NCBI GenBank assembly: GCA_001910725.1
Contig: MJGA01000014.1
Span: 806,001-870,000 of the forward strand
DNA: 64,000 nt
From: Phanerodontia chrysosporium
Lineage: Eukaryota > Basidiomycota > Agaricomycetes > Polyporales > Phanerochaetaceae
Direction of reading: 5' to 3'
Below are positions 12,923-24,052 of the stretch, piece by piece (the stretch's first letter is position 1; each line of letters begins with the position of its first letter). The notes below the pieces were generated by a model. It did not search any database. It worked only from the letters and a program-made list of their open reading frames with translations, and was not told the DNA's origin. A program made the position numbers and the translations under genes.

Positions 12923-13416
12923 AACCGTTGGACAGCGCGTGGAATCAACAGGAGCATGAGCAAGCCGTCTGAATTTGAAGGTACGAGCTCGACAACTCGT
13001 TCTGCTCACAAAGATGCTCATGAGAAGTCGCTCTGCCTACTCTTGCCGGACTGCCAGCACGGTCCAAAACTGCCTGAGCATCCGACTAGGTGTCATAATT
13101 CTTGGATGACGCCCTGTAACGCGTCAATAGAAGGTGTGGTCCCCACCGTTTGGCAGAAGGAGATGCAAGACATAGGGTTGGAGAGAGGTAGAACGCCTGC
13201 CGATACAGCGACGCACCAGGCTGCGACATCGTCACAGAGCTTGCTGCGGCGCTGATGCCGTCCATTACAAAGGTTGCAACAGTCGATATTCCGTTATCTA
13301 CTGGGCGATGTTGCGAAAAGCGTGAAACACGTCCCTAGACATGCTCTTATAAGCTGGAACAGACCACAATCGACCGCGGTGACGTACCGGGGAATGCGAA
13401 GGATTATGTTGGGCTG
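12923..13416. other. Gene-free stretch
   Basis: 3' side of the DUF6533 gene. A plus frame at 12956-13255 is open but has no coding signature; nothing else is supported. Confidence 0.4.
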
Positions 13417-13693
13417 CTAGAATTCAGACGGTGCATCGTGCCAGTGGTCGACCTGGATGTTGAGGCTGTCATTCTCGCCCACGCGGACCTTCACGGCGCC
13501 GCCGTCCTTGTCCGACTCAGCTTCTCTTCCTCCTAGTGTTCAGCATAGAGTAGATGGTAGAGACAGGCAGCGATTGTTATTTGAGCCAGAAATGAGGAAT
13601 ACTTGAGGCCTGAGACATGGCAAGGAGAGTGTCGAGCTCGGAGGGTGAACCGGACGGCACGTGCCAGTCCCCGCCCTCCGAGCGCCTCGCCAT
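13417..13693 (-). CDS. Candidate small protein (68 residues, one intron)
   Basis: Exons 13693-13603 and 13532-13417 are joined by a 70-nt intron (13533-13602, GTATTC...ACTAG) with matching phase. The product starts MARRSEGGDWHVP and ends KVRVGENDSLNIQVDHWHD then APSEF and a TAG. The second exon has strong coding character despite its size. The frame stays open for about 100 nt upstream of the chosen ATG (DALSNAESDNQGEEQAKS), so this may be the 3' end of a somewhat longer gene. No family recognised. Confidence 0.35.
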
Positions 13694-15094
13694 GCTTTTC
13701 GCTTGTTCCTCACCCTGGTTGTCGCTCTCCGCGTTGGACAACGCGTCAGTTGTACCTAACGTTCCTCTGCTACGAGTACAAATAAAGGTACGCCCACTGA
13801 CCCGAACCGCGTCAGCGGAAACCAGATGGGCGTCGCCTGACGTGTGAGAGACTTATTTACTAGTAGCGGTGTCGCTCGCAAAGATGGATGTCTTCCAAGT
13901 CTGTTAATTTGCCGAGGGAATGGGAAGGTGCGTAACTATGCTATCAGACCAGGCATTTGCTCATTCTGACTGTAGAATGCGAAGTCGTCGGCATAGCTGA
14001 CCGCTTGTGTCGAGATTGGGCTATCCTTACCGGTCAAATAGCTATCCTAGGAACGGCCATGCGACGAGATGGAAAAGATGCATTCTCTGTGCGTACAGTG
14101 CCTTTCCTGACATGAACTCAACTCTATTCTTGCACAACACACGCGGTAATCGTCATTCAAGTCAGGCTTCCGCGGTCGATGACCGGAGCTGACAATGTGT
14201 TTGAATGTAGAACTGCTACTACTATGCGCGCGTGCGCGACAGGACCGCCGCTATGACTAATCCAGAGGGCCAGAGATCTGTAGGCGTTGAGTTCCTTAAT
14301 ATCAATCAGTGCTGACAACTCACAACAGCCAGTACGTGTGGGAGCAATGTCGCAGGGTGACAGCGAAGACGAGCTTGACCCGCACTTCCCGTCCAGCGAT
14401 AAGTCATTGTTCTCCGCGTCGCGCGCTGTGTGCATTGATGGACATCGTCTTCTATGACGTCTCGAATTCGTTTTTCACCACTGCTAGAGCTGTACTTGCA
14501 ATTGGGGCAAGATCCTGCCGTGGAACTTGCGACGGTGCATGTCTCCGCCTTAGGTACGACGGTTGACCTTGATAGAGCAGAAAAAAGCGCTTACGAAGCC
14601 TTTCTCGACAGACTCTCGGTGCCGCACTCTGGGATGCGCAGCCTAAAGACAGACCATGTGCTGGAATGTGGCCTATGCCTAGCCCACTGCGATTAGAGTT
14701 TGGGCTGGCAAGGGTGCATATATCCGAACTCCACCCAGGAATGGGACATCCACGCCTTTGTGTTGCACTGAAACCTTGAGGTGAACCTATACAGGTCTAG
14801 CTAGTACGCTGGGCGTAAACACGATTAACACCTGTTTCGTACCTTAGCCAACCCCTCATGGCCCGTAATAGCCCGGAGCAGTAGGATTTGGATCACCCCG
14901 AAGCCTAGTCATGAGTGACGGACCAAAGACCTACAGCTATCCAAGCCAACGGGAAGAACTCTGAACGGCGCTCAGCCCGCGCTACGTTATGTTTCCCGAT
15001 TTCAAGCTTCCAGGTTGTTGTCTCCGATTGGTCACCGTGGTTCGCTGCATTGATCCAAGCAGACGTGAGCTAGTTTGCCTAGCCACGACTCCCA
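13694..15094. other. Gene-poor stretch between DUF6533 paralogues
   Basis: No gene is firmly supported. A short plus frame around 14347-14455 (MSQGDSEDELDPHFPSSD) and a minus frame across the same bases are open, but neither has splice partners I trust. The right end is the promoter of the second DUF6533 gene. Confidence 0.35.
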
Positions 15095-15097
15095 GGG

Positions 15098-15104
15098 TAT
15101 AAAA
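15098..15104 (+). promoter_or_regulatory. TATA box of DUF6533 copy 2
   Basis: TATAAAA, 67 nt upstream of the proposed ATG at 15171. The first copy has no such clear box. Confidence 0.55.
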
Positions 15105-15170
15105 TGGAAGGGTAGGCTTGAATCTCCCGTATATACGACCGCTCACTCCCTCTTGTGTATACTTCAGCAA

Positions 15171-16567
15171 ATGGCAAGCTGCGAATTCCTTTCGCCGACT
15201 CAGCTAACTGTGACGTGAGTCATCGAGTAGGTGACACTGGCATTCGCCCTTAACGCATCGTTTGCAGGCTGTTCGAAAATTATACCAACGTCATAACGAG
15301 CGGTAAGTGGTGCAGTCTGCGACTGCATAGATCCCACGAGATTCATCTTTCTCAAAGCACTGGTGTGGTACGAATATTTTCTCACCTTATCCCAAGAAAT
15401 AGAAGTGGTTTGGGGAGGGAAGCACAGCCTTTACGCGGCGCTCATTCTGCTCGTCCGGTACAACATCTTGTGCAACGCCACGATGGTACTGTTGATATGT
15501 ATGCATGTCACAACAAATGCCGCGGTACGTGATCTAGTCTCCTGCAGAACACGATGCTTAACAGCGTTTACGCAATAGATGTGAGTCGTAGCCCCCCCCC
15601 CCCCCAGCCATGTCTCATCGTCGCTATGCCTGTGCCAGATTCTCAGTCTTGAAGACTATACTGGACGTCTCGTCCATCCTAGCCTATTTTTTCGTTGCCG
15701 GTCAGTCATACCACGCTCTACATATGAGCCCTGGCTCACTGACTCTGTGCGCCGGATAGCTTTTACCTCACTTCGCATATCCGCCGTGTGGGAGAAGGAC
15801 CGCAGATTGCTCTTCACGATCTTTAGCATGGCTATTGCCCCTGCTATCACCAGCACGGTAAAAGTTGTCAACCCCGTTGCATATTGCTACTGAAGTTTGG
15901 ACCGTCAGATCTGCCTCATTCTGCCTCGCACGGCGTCCGTGGTGATCCCGAAGTTTGGAGCGCCGTCGGTGACTTGCGAGCTAGGGTTAACGATGGATCC
16001 CGATGCGCATGTACAGTGAGTGCAGTATACTCTAATATCGCTCGCAGTCGCGCTGAACAGTGTCCTAGGCGTACGTTCAAAGCTATTCTCGGCAAGATGA
16101 CGATGCAGCGCTGAGTATTATCTGATTGCAGTCGTCTTGGCATCCCAGATACCGAATTTGGTATCAAATACTCTGGTGCTGATTCTTACATGGATCAAGA
16201 CCGTGGGCAACTTTCGAATGAAGCAGAGGCTACATCTCTGCACCTCGCTGAGGTTGAGTCGCCTTTTGCTGAGAGACGGGACCGTCTACTTCCTGTGCGC
16301 CACATTGCTCCCATACACATCGCATACGTGCTCACTGTTCTAACAGCGTGCTCTCGTTATGGACGTCAGCCAGCTCTCTGTCGCACGGTCATTCTGTCTC
16401 TCGCAGATAACCTACGTGTGCGTCACTTTGTGGTATATGCGCTTTGAGACGTCTGATGCACCTTCAGGTTGTCATCGATTCTCGTCTCGCGATTTCTCCT
16501 GAATTTGCGCCAAGCCGATGCACAGTTGACAGCGCAGGAGACCAGCATGAGTCTAGTCGAAGATTAG
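15171..16567 (+). CDS. DUF6533 family multi-pass membrane protein (copy 2)
   Basis: Starts MASCEFLSPTQ; then a short exon (LFENYTNVITS) and the DUF6533 core (ALVWYEYFLTLSQEIEVVW, LLVRYNILCNATMVLL). Late blocks ASQIPNLVSNTLVLILTWIKT and LLRDGTVYFL mirror copy 1. The tail SSILVSRFLLNLRQAD matches copy 1, but a TAG at 16565 then stops it about 25 residues early. Relative to copy 1 there is one extra A near 16556; in the next frame homology goes on (GNLAEYLVLPGD). So the copy has either a truncated tail or a sequence error. One intron holds a 14-base C run. Confidence 0.75.
15592..15605. repeat. C14 homopolymer
   Basis: Fourteen consecutive C within an intron of the second DUF6533 gene. Confidence 0.9.
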
Positions 16568-17170
16568 TTTTGCTGGTTCTGGAGGCAATCTTGCGGAATA
16601 CCTGGTCTTGCCGGGTGACATCGAGGAAGATCGAGCGAGATGACATCACGTTTTCGGAGGTCCCAAACGAGAAAGAGCTGTGCTCTGACCACGTGGGGGT
16701 CTAGTCTGGATACCAAGGCAGCTGAGTGTCTACCAGCACCGCGTATAGCTGCTTGTTTATCTGATGTTAGGCACCCTGTACATAATTCTAGAGGATGGAT
16801 GACCGGTCACGCTGAAATATATACATATCGACTTAGCATGGCTTGGACGTCCTACTGTAGCGCGGTTCGAAGCTTATGATGACTGTAGGCTTGTCAATGG
16901 TCGCGATACGTTCCAGCCGTCCAGGAGGTTTGGGATCTGGAGGCAAACGTAAGCATTTTTGCGAAGTCTACACTAAGACATGGTATAAAACCATCTCTCA
17001 AGGACTTGGCCGAGGTACATTCTAGAAATTCACGTCACATTCGCCTTTGGAACGCACTGGTCTTACTCAAATGGAAATCGGGGTATACACAAGATGTCAG
17101 GATGCCTGACCATAGCGTCAAGGGGCTCCATGAACCTTCCAGACATACACCATGAGTACCAAAGCCGGGA
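16568..17170. other. Gene-free stretch between convergent genes
   Basis: Holds the decayed continuation of the DUF6533 tail (to about 16645) and then nothing with coding character. The neighbouring genes converge here, so it should contain both 3' UTRs. Confidence 0.45.
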
Positions 17171-18468
17171 TCATCTAGCCACGTCCCCGTACGCAGGCGG
17201 ACTCTCCAAGTGGGCATCATTTGCTGAAGCATACGGATGGCGCGCGACGGGTGCCACCGCTTCGCCTGCGTACGACATGACCACGCTTTCCTTCGATTGC
17301 CGCGGCGTACCCTGTAGGAATGGCCTTTGTACCGACTCCGGCGCCGAGAACGACCCGTGGGAGGAAGCAGGAAGAGCACTTGGAGTATGAGGCTCGACGG
17401 TTCGTTGAGTGCCGTTGGGCGTGGCTGGCAATCTCGTCAGCACAACGAACAGATGCACATGCATCAGGAGCACGCACTGCCACCAGTCCAGGGGGTTACG
17501 CTCTCCCCGAGGATGCTCTCGCGCGAGCCACGGTGTGCACTCATCTGTCGACGCTGCCGACGCCACATGACGAGAACAAACAGAAGGACGAGAACAAGAA
17601 GAACCGATGGTACGAGCGCCGCGGGCAGGACAACCGCGAGTTGCACGCCTTTATGAGCCGCCCCAGAGAGCGCAGCGTCGCCTGATGCTGTGGGAGGGGG
17701 CATGAATGCCCCTGCCGCGGTAGAGGTGTCGGTGTTGGAGGACGCAGCGACCGAGGCAGTGAAGCCTGGGCTCGACGATAGGCTGTCAATGCTCGAGAGC
17801 GAGGCTGTTGGGAGCGGCGATGAGGTAGTCGTCTGCATGGTGTTTGAAGCTAACGCTCGCAGGTCCGGTCGGCAGAGACGGCGGCACTGTCGGTGCCGAG
17901 GTCAGCACGAGCCCCGTCGACGATGTGTCCGCCGTACTCGCGTCGGGAGCCAGCGGGAGATACTCGAGATAGTCGAACCACAGAATGTCGCCCATCTGCG
18001 TGTTGTCCGCGCGGATGACGAGCGTGTGCTGTCCTGGCGCGAGCGCGCCCGACGCGAACCATGCATGCTGGTACGCTGGCTCGTCTGGCTGCGGCGTCGT
18101 CGCGCGCACTGGCGCGCCGTTGTCGACAGTAAACGAGGAGGTACTCGGCGGCCCAGTTGGTGAGCCTGATATTGTGCCGTATACGGTGATGCTGGTGCCT
18201 GCCGTTGCTTCAGCCTGGAAATCATGTGATGGATCTGAGGGCGAACCTTGGAAGGAGAACTGGATTGTCGAACCATTCGTCAGCGCACCATGAGTCGTTC
18301 TATATCGATAGTTGCACGTCAATGCCACGATGCCCCAACAGAAGCTAGTAGCACTCACCCGTCGAACTCGGTATCAGGAGCCGTATTCCCGCCAAGATAC
18401 CAGTCACCACTGTAAAGAATGCTCGGGTCACGATCGTCGACCTGGACGGGCGCTGGTGTGGAGCCCAT
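17171..18468 (-). CDS. Single-pass membrane protein with beta-rich extracellular domain
   Basis: Exons 18359-18468, 17888-18299, 17474-17832 and 17171-17432 give 380 residues with all phases consistent. The start MGSTPAPVQ runs into VDDRDPSILYSGDWYLGG and THGALTNGSTIQFSFQG with VYGTI. This block is common in Agaricomycete cell-surface proteins that look like jelly-roll carbohydrate-binding modules. A Ser/Thr-rich stalk follows, then one transmembrane helix (QLAVVLPAALVPSVLLVLVL plus FVLVM), a basic stop-transfer (WRRQRRQ) and a cytosolic tail ending SPPAYGDVAR. No cleavable signal peptide is evident, which is usual for this group. Role as a surface sensor is only inferred. Confidence 0.75.
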
Positions 18469-19347
18469 GCCAGTGCTCGCCAACCTGGTTGTAACAGATA
18501 GATGTAGTAAGTGTACAGGCAGCAGGTGCTATACAGAGCGAGGGGAAAAAACGAGTGTGGGGTTGAGTGAGAGTGGGAGTGGAAGGAACGCGACAGGTCG
18601 TGGGTCGAAACGGTAGGCCCGCAATACTTTCCCGCCATTATATCAAGCGTCTCTCGCGCCTGAGGACCCTCGCAGGGCCATCGCGGCCCTGGCCCCGTCA
18701 TGATCAAACCTACTAATGAGAGATGCCATCACGGAGTAGCAGGCAACGGCGGGAACCTCACACTGCAGCGCGCAAAGCTGACATGGCGGCGCGCTGGCAG
18801 TCTGTGCGGCACTGACACCCTCTACAGCACTGCATCTGACGATGGCAACTGTGCTCGTTTTGTGTGAACCATTGGCCACGTCGGGTGTACCCGCGCCCGA
18901 ACCAAGCGCGCTTCACAAGCCACGGTTCCCACCGACACTCACGGGGTGAGCTCATGTCCGATCTAATCTCAAGATTGTAGGGACACTTGACAAGGATCCG
19001 ACGAAAACAGCACGGGGATACGATGGTGAGTTTACTACGAGCGATGAATCAGTATCGGTATCCAGGAAAATTGATCATCGTACCTAACTCAGACTGGTGG
19101 GTGGCACCGAGGGGCTGCACTCACGTTGCTGTACTGTAGGACGTGAGACTATCCCATGCAATACTCCAGAACCCAGCTGAAGTCGCTCAGCCGGAAATTA
19201 TCCTCGCACATACATGAAATTGAAGTCGACTAATCTCGTCATTCACTGATAGAAGAACATGAAGAGGTAATTGCATCTGGACGCGAGATTAGTCTAACTG
19301 CGCAGAGACCACGTCCAGGACCATTGAGCGCACCATGAATAAACAGT
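18469..19347. other. Gene-free stretch
   Basis: Upstream of the membrane-protein gene and downstream of the SDR. Only short non-coding-looking frames; a C-rich and polypyrimidine area near 18530-18600 may belong to the promoter on the minus strand. Confidence 0.45.
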
Positions 19348-20359
19348 CTACTCTTCCTTGAGCCCCGTACTCCAACTGGCATAATCGTCCACTTCCTTCA
19401 TCACACTGCTCAGGTGCCCGCGCACCACACCAAGCGAATCCTCACCAAGCACGAGGCGCAGGGGAGGGTTCGCAATGCCGGCTACCTCGTAGATCCGCTC
19501 GACGGTGCGCGAGAGGTCTCCGTGCTTCATCCCGGGGTCGCGCGCGGCCGCGATGATCTTGCGGCCCTGCGCTGCAGGCGTGTGTGGATCGGTGTAGCTC
19601 GGGTGCGGAGGGAGCGTCGTCGCCTTGTCCGCCATCGGCGTGCGCACCGTGCCCAGGATGACGATCGTGACCTGCACGGGGATGAGTGGCCCTCGAGACG
19701 CGACAACATGGGACAGGCCATACCGTGATGTTCCACTCCGGATCCAGCTCGCCCGCGAGGGACTGGTGGATCGCTTCCAGCGCTGCAACAGGGACGCCTC
19801 AGCCCACCGCGAGCCGCCGAGACGGAGCCGCACCCACCCGCCTTCGCCGCGCTGTAGTACCCGCACCCGCCGAGCGGGACGATGCCCGCGTACGAGCTCA
19901 CGCTCAACAGGCGGCCCCCGGCGCCCGGCGGATTCTGCTCGCGGAAGCAGCGCACCGCGGCGCGCGCGACATGGGACGCGCCCCAGAAGTTCACCTCGAA
20001 CACGCCACGCGCGACGTCGTCCGGCGTGCCCTCGACCTCGCCGAACAGCGCGACAGCCGCGCTGTGCAGCACGACGTCGACGCGCCCGAACGCGCCCAGC
20101 GCCGCCGCGAACGCGCCCGCGACGTCGTCCGCGCGCGCCACGTCGACGCACGCCGTGCGCAGCTGGCTCGGCGCGTACGCGAGGTCCGCGAGGTCTGCCG
20201 CGCGCCGCACGCACGCGAGCACCTTCTCTCCGCGCGAGAGCGCGAGCTCGGCTGTCGCCCGCCCGACGCCCGACGCGGCACCTGTGACTGCAGCGCGGTC
20301 AGCGAGGTCGTTCCTGCAGATGAGGGGTCCGTACTGAGCCAGACGCGCGCAGAAGACAT
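19348..20359 (-). CDS. Short-chain dehydrogenase/reductase
   Basis: NAD(P)-dependent oxidoreductase of the classical SDR type, 285 residues. Exons 20335-20359, 19838-20287, 19724-19782 and 19348-19671, all in phase. The start MSSARVWL joins across a 47-nt intron to ITGAASGVG, the glycine-rich cofactor loop (TGxxxGxG). Then come DVARADDVA, a strand with HSAAVALFGE in place of the usual NNAG, NFWGASHVARA, SVSSYAG with the catalytic Ser, and YYSAAKA with the catalytic Tyr and Lys (YxxxK). The C-terminus ends YASWSTGLKEE. Substrate unknown. A TATA-like run lies 45 nt upstream. Confidence 0.92.
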
Positions 20360-20403
20360 CGTGGAAGCGGCTGCGATGCGCGAGTGCAGCACGACATGCA
20401 CCG

Positions 20404-20413
20404 TTTATATATA
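20404..20413 (-). promoter_or_regulatory. TATA-like element of the SDR gene
   Basis: TATATATAAA on the minus strand, about 45 nt before the SDR start codon at 20359. Confidence 0.5.
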
Positions 20414-20617
20414 GCTCGCGCCCGAACTAAGGGCACGGGAAAGACCTGGATGGCGACATCTCGGGCTCCCACGGACAGACGTCGACATCGTGAGAGGCAG
20501 AAGGGAGCGACTCGCCAAGCCGCCTGAAAGCCGACATATGGTCATGCAGAGATAACACCGGGGGAATGCAATTAGGTCCAATAATTATTAGAGTTCCGAG
20601 GAGTCCATTGCTGTAGT

Positions 20618-21837
20618 CTACTTTCCCGGGACGGGTGGCGCCTTCCACCGCCCGACGAGAACGTTGGCACGGAGGACGAGGAGGTCGCGGAGCATCTGCA
20701 GGCTGTCGGTGACGACATTCAGCTTGCTTCCGGAGACTTCGTGCCACTCGATGGGGACCTCTGCGACGGGAATCGAGAGCTGCTTCGCGAGCAGCAGGAC
20801 CTCGACGTCGAATATCCAGGTCGTGAGGTGCTGGTACGGGAACACGAGCTGCGCGGCGCGGCGCGAGAAGAGCTTGAAGCCGCACTGCGTGTCGCGGATG
20901 TGGCCCACGCCGACGAGGCGCAGGATAGTGTGCAGGCCGTACATCAGGATGTTTCGGAGGAGCGAGCGCTGCAGGATGGTCAGCACGGGGCGGTACGCCG
21001 GCGGAAATCAACGCACCTTCACCACAGCCTCCGTCTTCACCAGGTGTGCCCGACTCCCGATGGCCATCGCAGGCTTCTCGTCCGCATCGGCGAGCTCGTC
21101 CATCGCCTTCCACAGCAGCTCGACGTCGGCAAACTTGCTCGCGCCGTCCGCGTCCGCAAAGATGGCCCTCCGCCCCCGGGCGTGCATCATGCCGTGCCGC
21201 ACGGCGCCGCCCTTTCCCTGGTTCCTGTTCAGCGTCACGACGCGCATGTCCACTTCCGGGTGTGCCTTCGCGTAGTCGAGGGCGAGTTCGGAGGTACCGT
21301 CGGTCGAGCCGTCGTCGACGACGAGGATCTCGAACGTCTTGGGCGACGCCGCGGGGCTGTTGAGATGTTCGAGCGCGGCGTCGAGCATGGCAGGCATGCG
21401 CGTCGTCTCGTTGTACGCCGGCACGACGACACTGAGGTCGAGCGAGGCGGGGTCGCGCACAGACGGCAGCGGGAGCGGCTTGTCGGGGTTCGTCCGCGAG
21501 CGGTAGACGCGGTCGCGCGGGTCGGGGGCGACTAGCGGGGGCGAGAGGAGGACGAGCACTGTGTAACACTGTGTGAACGGTGAACACGACGCGAGGGCAA
21601 GGCGGGGAGGCGGGCGGGGTCAGCTGCGTTGGGCGTGCAGCCCGATACCCGAGGGTGTCGTCCTCGCCGCGGCGCACGCTTGCAGAGCAGGCGGCCCGCA
21701 GCTCGAAGAACAAGGATGAAAGGGTGCTCATCATTCCCCCGCCTCCGACCGCGCGACGAGATGGGAAGACTCACGGAGAGGAGAAGTGCCAGCACGAGTG
21801 TGCCGCCGCCGAGGGCGAGCGTTGCGAGGTCGGTCAT
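20618..21837 (-). CDS. ALG5: Dolichyl-phosphate beta-glucosyltransferase
   Basis: Transfers glucose from UDP-glucose to dolichyl phosphate at the ER membrane, supplying the glucosyl donor for N-glycan precursor completion. Exons 21775-21837, 21017-21568 and 20618-20968 give 321 residues, the usual length. An N-terminal signal anchor (MTDLATLALGGGTLVLALLL) is followed by a GT-A/GT2 domain: SVVVPAYNE, EILVVDDGSTDGTSE, LNRNQGKGGAVRHGM, FADADGASKFAD (the DxD), IGSRAHL, then RNILMYGLHTI, DTQCGFKLFSR and WIFDVEVL, all ALG5 hallmarks. The donor at 21774 could shift by three bases with a different acceptor without changing the core. Confidence 0.95.
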
Positions 21838-22374
21838 GCTACACGTCTAGTTGGATGTTCTGGCAGCCGTCTGAGTGCAAGTAGGTCTGCTACTCCAGTT
21901 CATGCAGCGACGAGGTTGCCAGTGCGAGAGTTAAGGAGAGAAAGAGAGAGGCGAGGCGAGAATAAATACGGAGTTTGTGAGAGTTGCAGTGTGCTCTTCC
22001 AAGCCACGTAGCTGAGCGTCTCCATCGTCGGCTTTGCCCGCTCTTCCCGTATAAGTAACTATCGTTGTTCGAGCTATGAATGGCGATTTTGCAAAAAGGT
22101 ATACACTACACTCAGAAGTAGCGGGTACATACCTCTGGTTTAGAGCTCGAACTTTGAAATTTCGAGGTGTGTCAAGTCAGGGATCAACTCAGCAACGTGG
22201 TGAGCAATTACTGAATAACCACTTTTTAAGTCTCCGAACAATTCCTTCAGGTCGGCAATGCACAAAATACTCATTTGCCCCAAGATAAGTTACAGCATGA
22301 CCGAGCAAAGCGCAAGCATCTCAGTCAAAGCGTAAAGCGTAATTAGGCTCAACGCCAGGTATCGCCTCCACCCG
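21838..22374. other. ALG5 upstream region
   Basis: Divides ALG5 from the zinc-finger gene; contains GA-rich sequence (21930-21965) next to the ALG5 start. No gene seen. Confidence 0.45.
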
Positions 22375-23698
22375 TCAATACTTTCGTCCGTAACCCTGAC
22401 TTCCGACGTGTATACGCCCACGCCCGTACATCCCGCCTCTCCCAAGTCCACGCCCGATCCCACGCGGCGGCATCGGCGGACGACGCGTGTTCACAGGCGG
22501 CGAGTCTTCGACAGCGGTAGCCTCGTCGTCCCGGTCATCTGTAGAGGCCTCGCCCTGGGTGCCCTGGGAGACCTTCCGACCGTGGCCAGCGCCCCTGCCG
22601 TGTTGGTGCGCCTGGTCCACGTCCATGCCCTCTCCGCCCGTCGTGCGCGCGTGCGCGTGCCGCGGGTGATGCTGGCCATGCGACCGCGGTGCGTGCGCAA
22701 ACCCGCCAGCCTTGGCGCCGCGTCCGAAACGCACGTGCGGCGGCACGAGGGCAAGCGCGTCCACAGCCTTTGCGAGACTGTCGATCTCCGGCGCGGGGGC
22801 CCCTGCCGCTCGCGTCGGGGCGTCGTCCGCGTCCGAGTCCTCCTCGATGAGTGGACCGTCGCCCAGACGGAAGCCTGGTGGCTTGCTCGACGTCGTCGTC
22901 GGAGGCGCGGCTTGTCGGCGTCCTCTTTCGTCAGCGTGGTCGTGCTCTTCCTTGTCAGACTGGTCCTCGTCCATCGCCCCGTCCTGCTTGGGTTCGCGCG
23001 GCGACCACTTGCCGCGCACGAGGCTCGCGCCCTCGCCCCATTTTTTGAGCAACCCACCGACGCCCTTGTTCGTGACGGCGAAGAAGTACTCCTTTGGGAA
23101 TCCATGTGCTTGGATGAGGTGCAGCCGGCGCGTCTTGGGCGTGGAAAATAGACGTGGACAGCTGGCGAGGTGGCATGCGAACTGCGTGTTGTGGTGGCCA
23201 GGGTCGCACGTGTGGCGTCGAGAAATCCCACCCAGCCAGACGAGATAATATTAGGCGTATAACACGACGGATATGGTGCGTGAGCGCAGAACGTATTTCA
23301 AGAAGTTGAACACGCACGATTTTCTCCCCCTTCTCCTTCCTCAGAGCCGCAATAGGATCGTGGCATTCTGTCTGATGCTACTTCGCGTCGTCCGTCAACG
23401 GCTGTTACGCATCCGTACCGCGGAAACCTCACCAGCTCTAGCAGCCTCGCCTCCGGAATACAGCACCGCAGCCCCTCTCCTCACAGACATGCGCGTGATA
23501 CGTGGCATAGTGTCTCTCTAGATCCGCCGCACTGTTCAGCTGGCACGGCCGGTTCGTTGGGGGGTTGCACGTCGGTGGCAGAGTGCAAATGAGTTGGCGC
23601 TGCATAGATGGTGTTGAGGACGTGCGCAGAGCCTTGGCTGTCGAGCCTGGAGAAGAGGGCGAAGGAGAGCGGGGTGAGAGAGGACGTTTTGTCGACAT
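22375..23698 (-). CDS. C2H2 zinc-finger protein, ZNF511-like, with one frame break
   Basis: Exons 23433-23698, 23318-23377 and 22375-23181. The order of finger pieces matches ZNF511: CQLNSAADLERHYATYHAHVC, C..CGAVF, a helix with HQTECHDPIAALRK, then FACHLASCPRLFSTPKTRRLHLIQAH (three C2H2 units) and PKEYFF...LLKKWGEGASLVRGKW. The tail is acidic, then Gly/Arg-rich (GRGLGRGGMYGRG), suggesting nucleic-acid contact. Between GAVF and the expected P-E-A-R-L-L-E-L the frame shifts at 23455-23456, where one base seems lost. Adding one base makes all three exons sum to whole codons. Role in cells poorly known. Confidence 0.8.
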
Positions 23699-24052
23699 GA
23701 TGTTGTCGCGTGTTCACGTTCAGGCTTCCAGGTGGCCTCGTTTCGGCAAAGTTGCGAGTGATTATTTTCCAATGTGTCGTACAGGAGTGCTGAGTAGTGC
23801 AAGGGTATACATAAACCGAGAAAGTGAAAGCAGGAGGCTGAAGGCTGGACGTGGTAGAAATGAGCGGATGGCAATGTTGGTGAAGCGCACAGACGCTTGA
23901 ACAAATTCGGCAGGCGAAGCCTTTGGATCCTAACACAAACAAACATCTCCTTCCTCTACCTAAACGTCCTACAGGCTTCACAAAAACTAAAGGTAAACAG
24001 CGTTTGCTTTCACTGGAACGTTGCTGAAAGATATCCCTGACATCGCAGAAAA
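23699..24052. other. Divergent promoter region
   Basis: Head-to-head gap between the zinc-finger gene (minus) and the F-box gene (plus). Nothing else seen. Confidence 0.5.

Noticed and set aside
20427..21734. 435-residue minus frame across ALG5
   Set aside because: Arg/Pro-rich shadow of ALG5 in another frame; the spliced ALG5 model explains the region fully.
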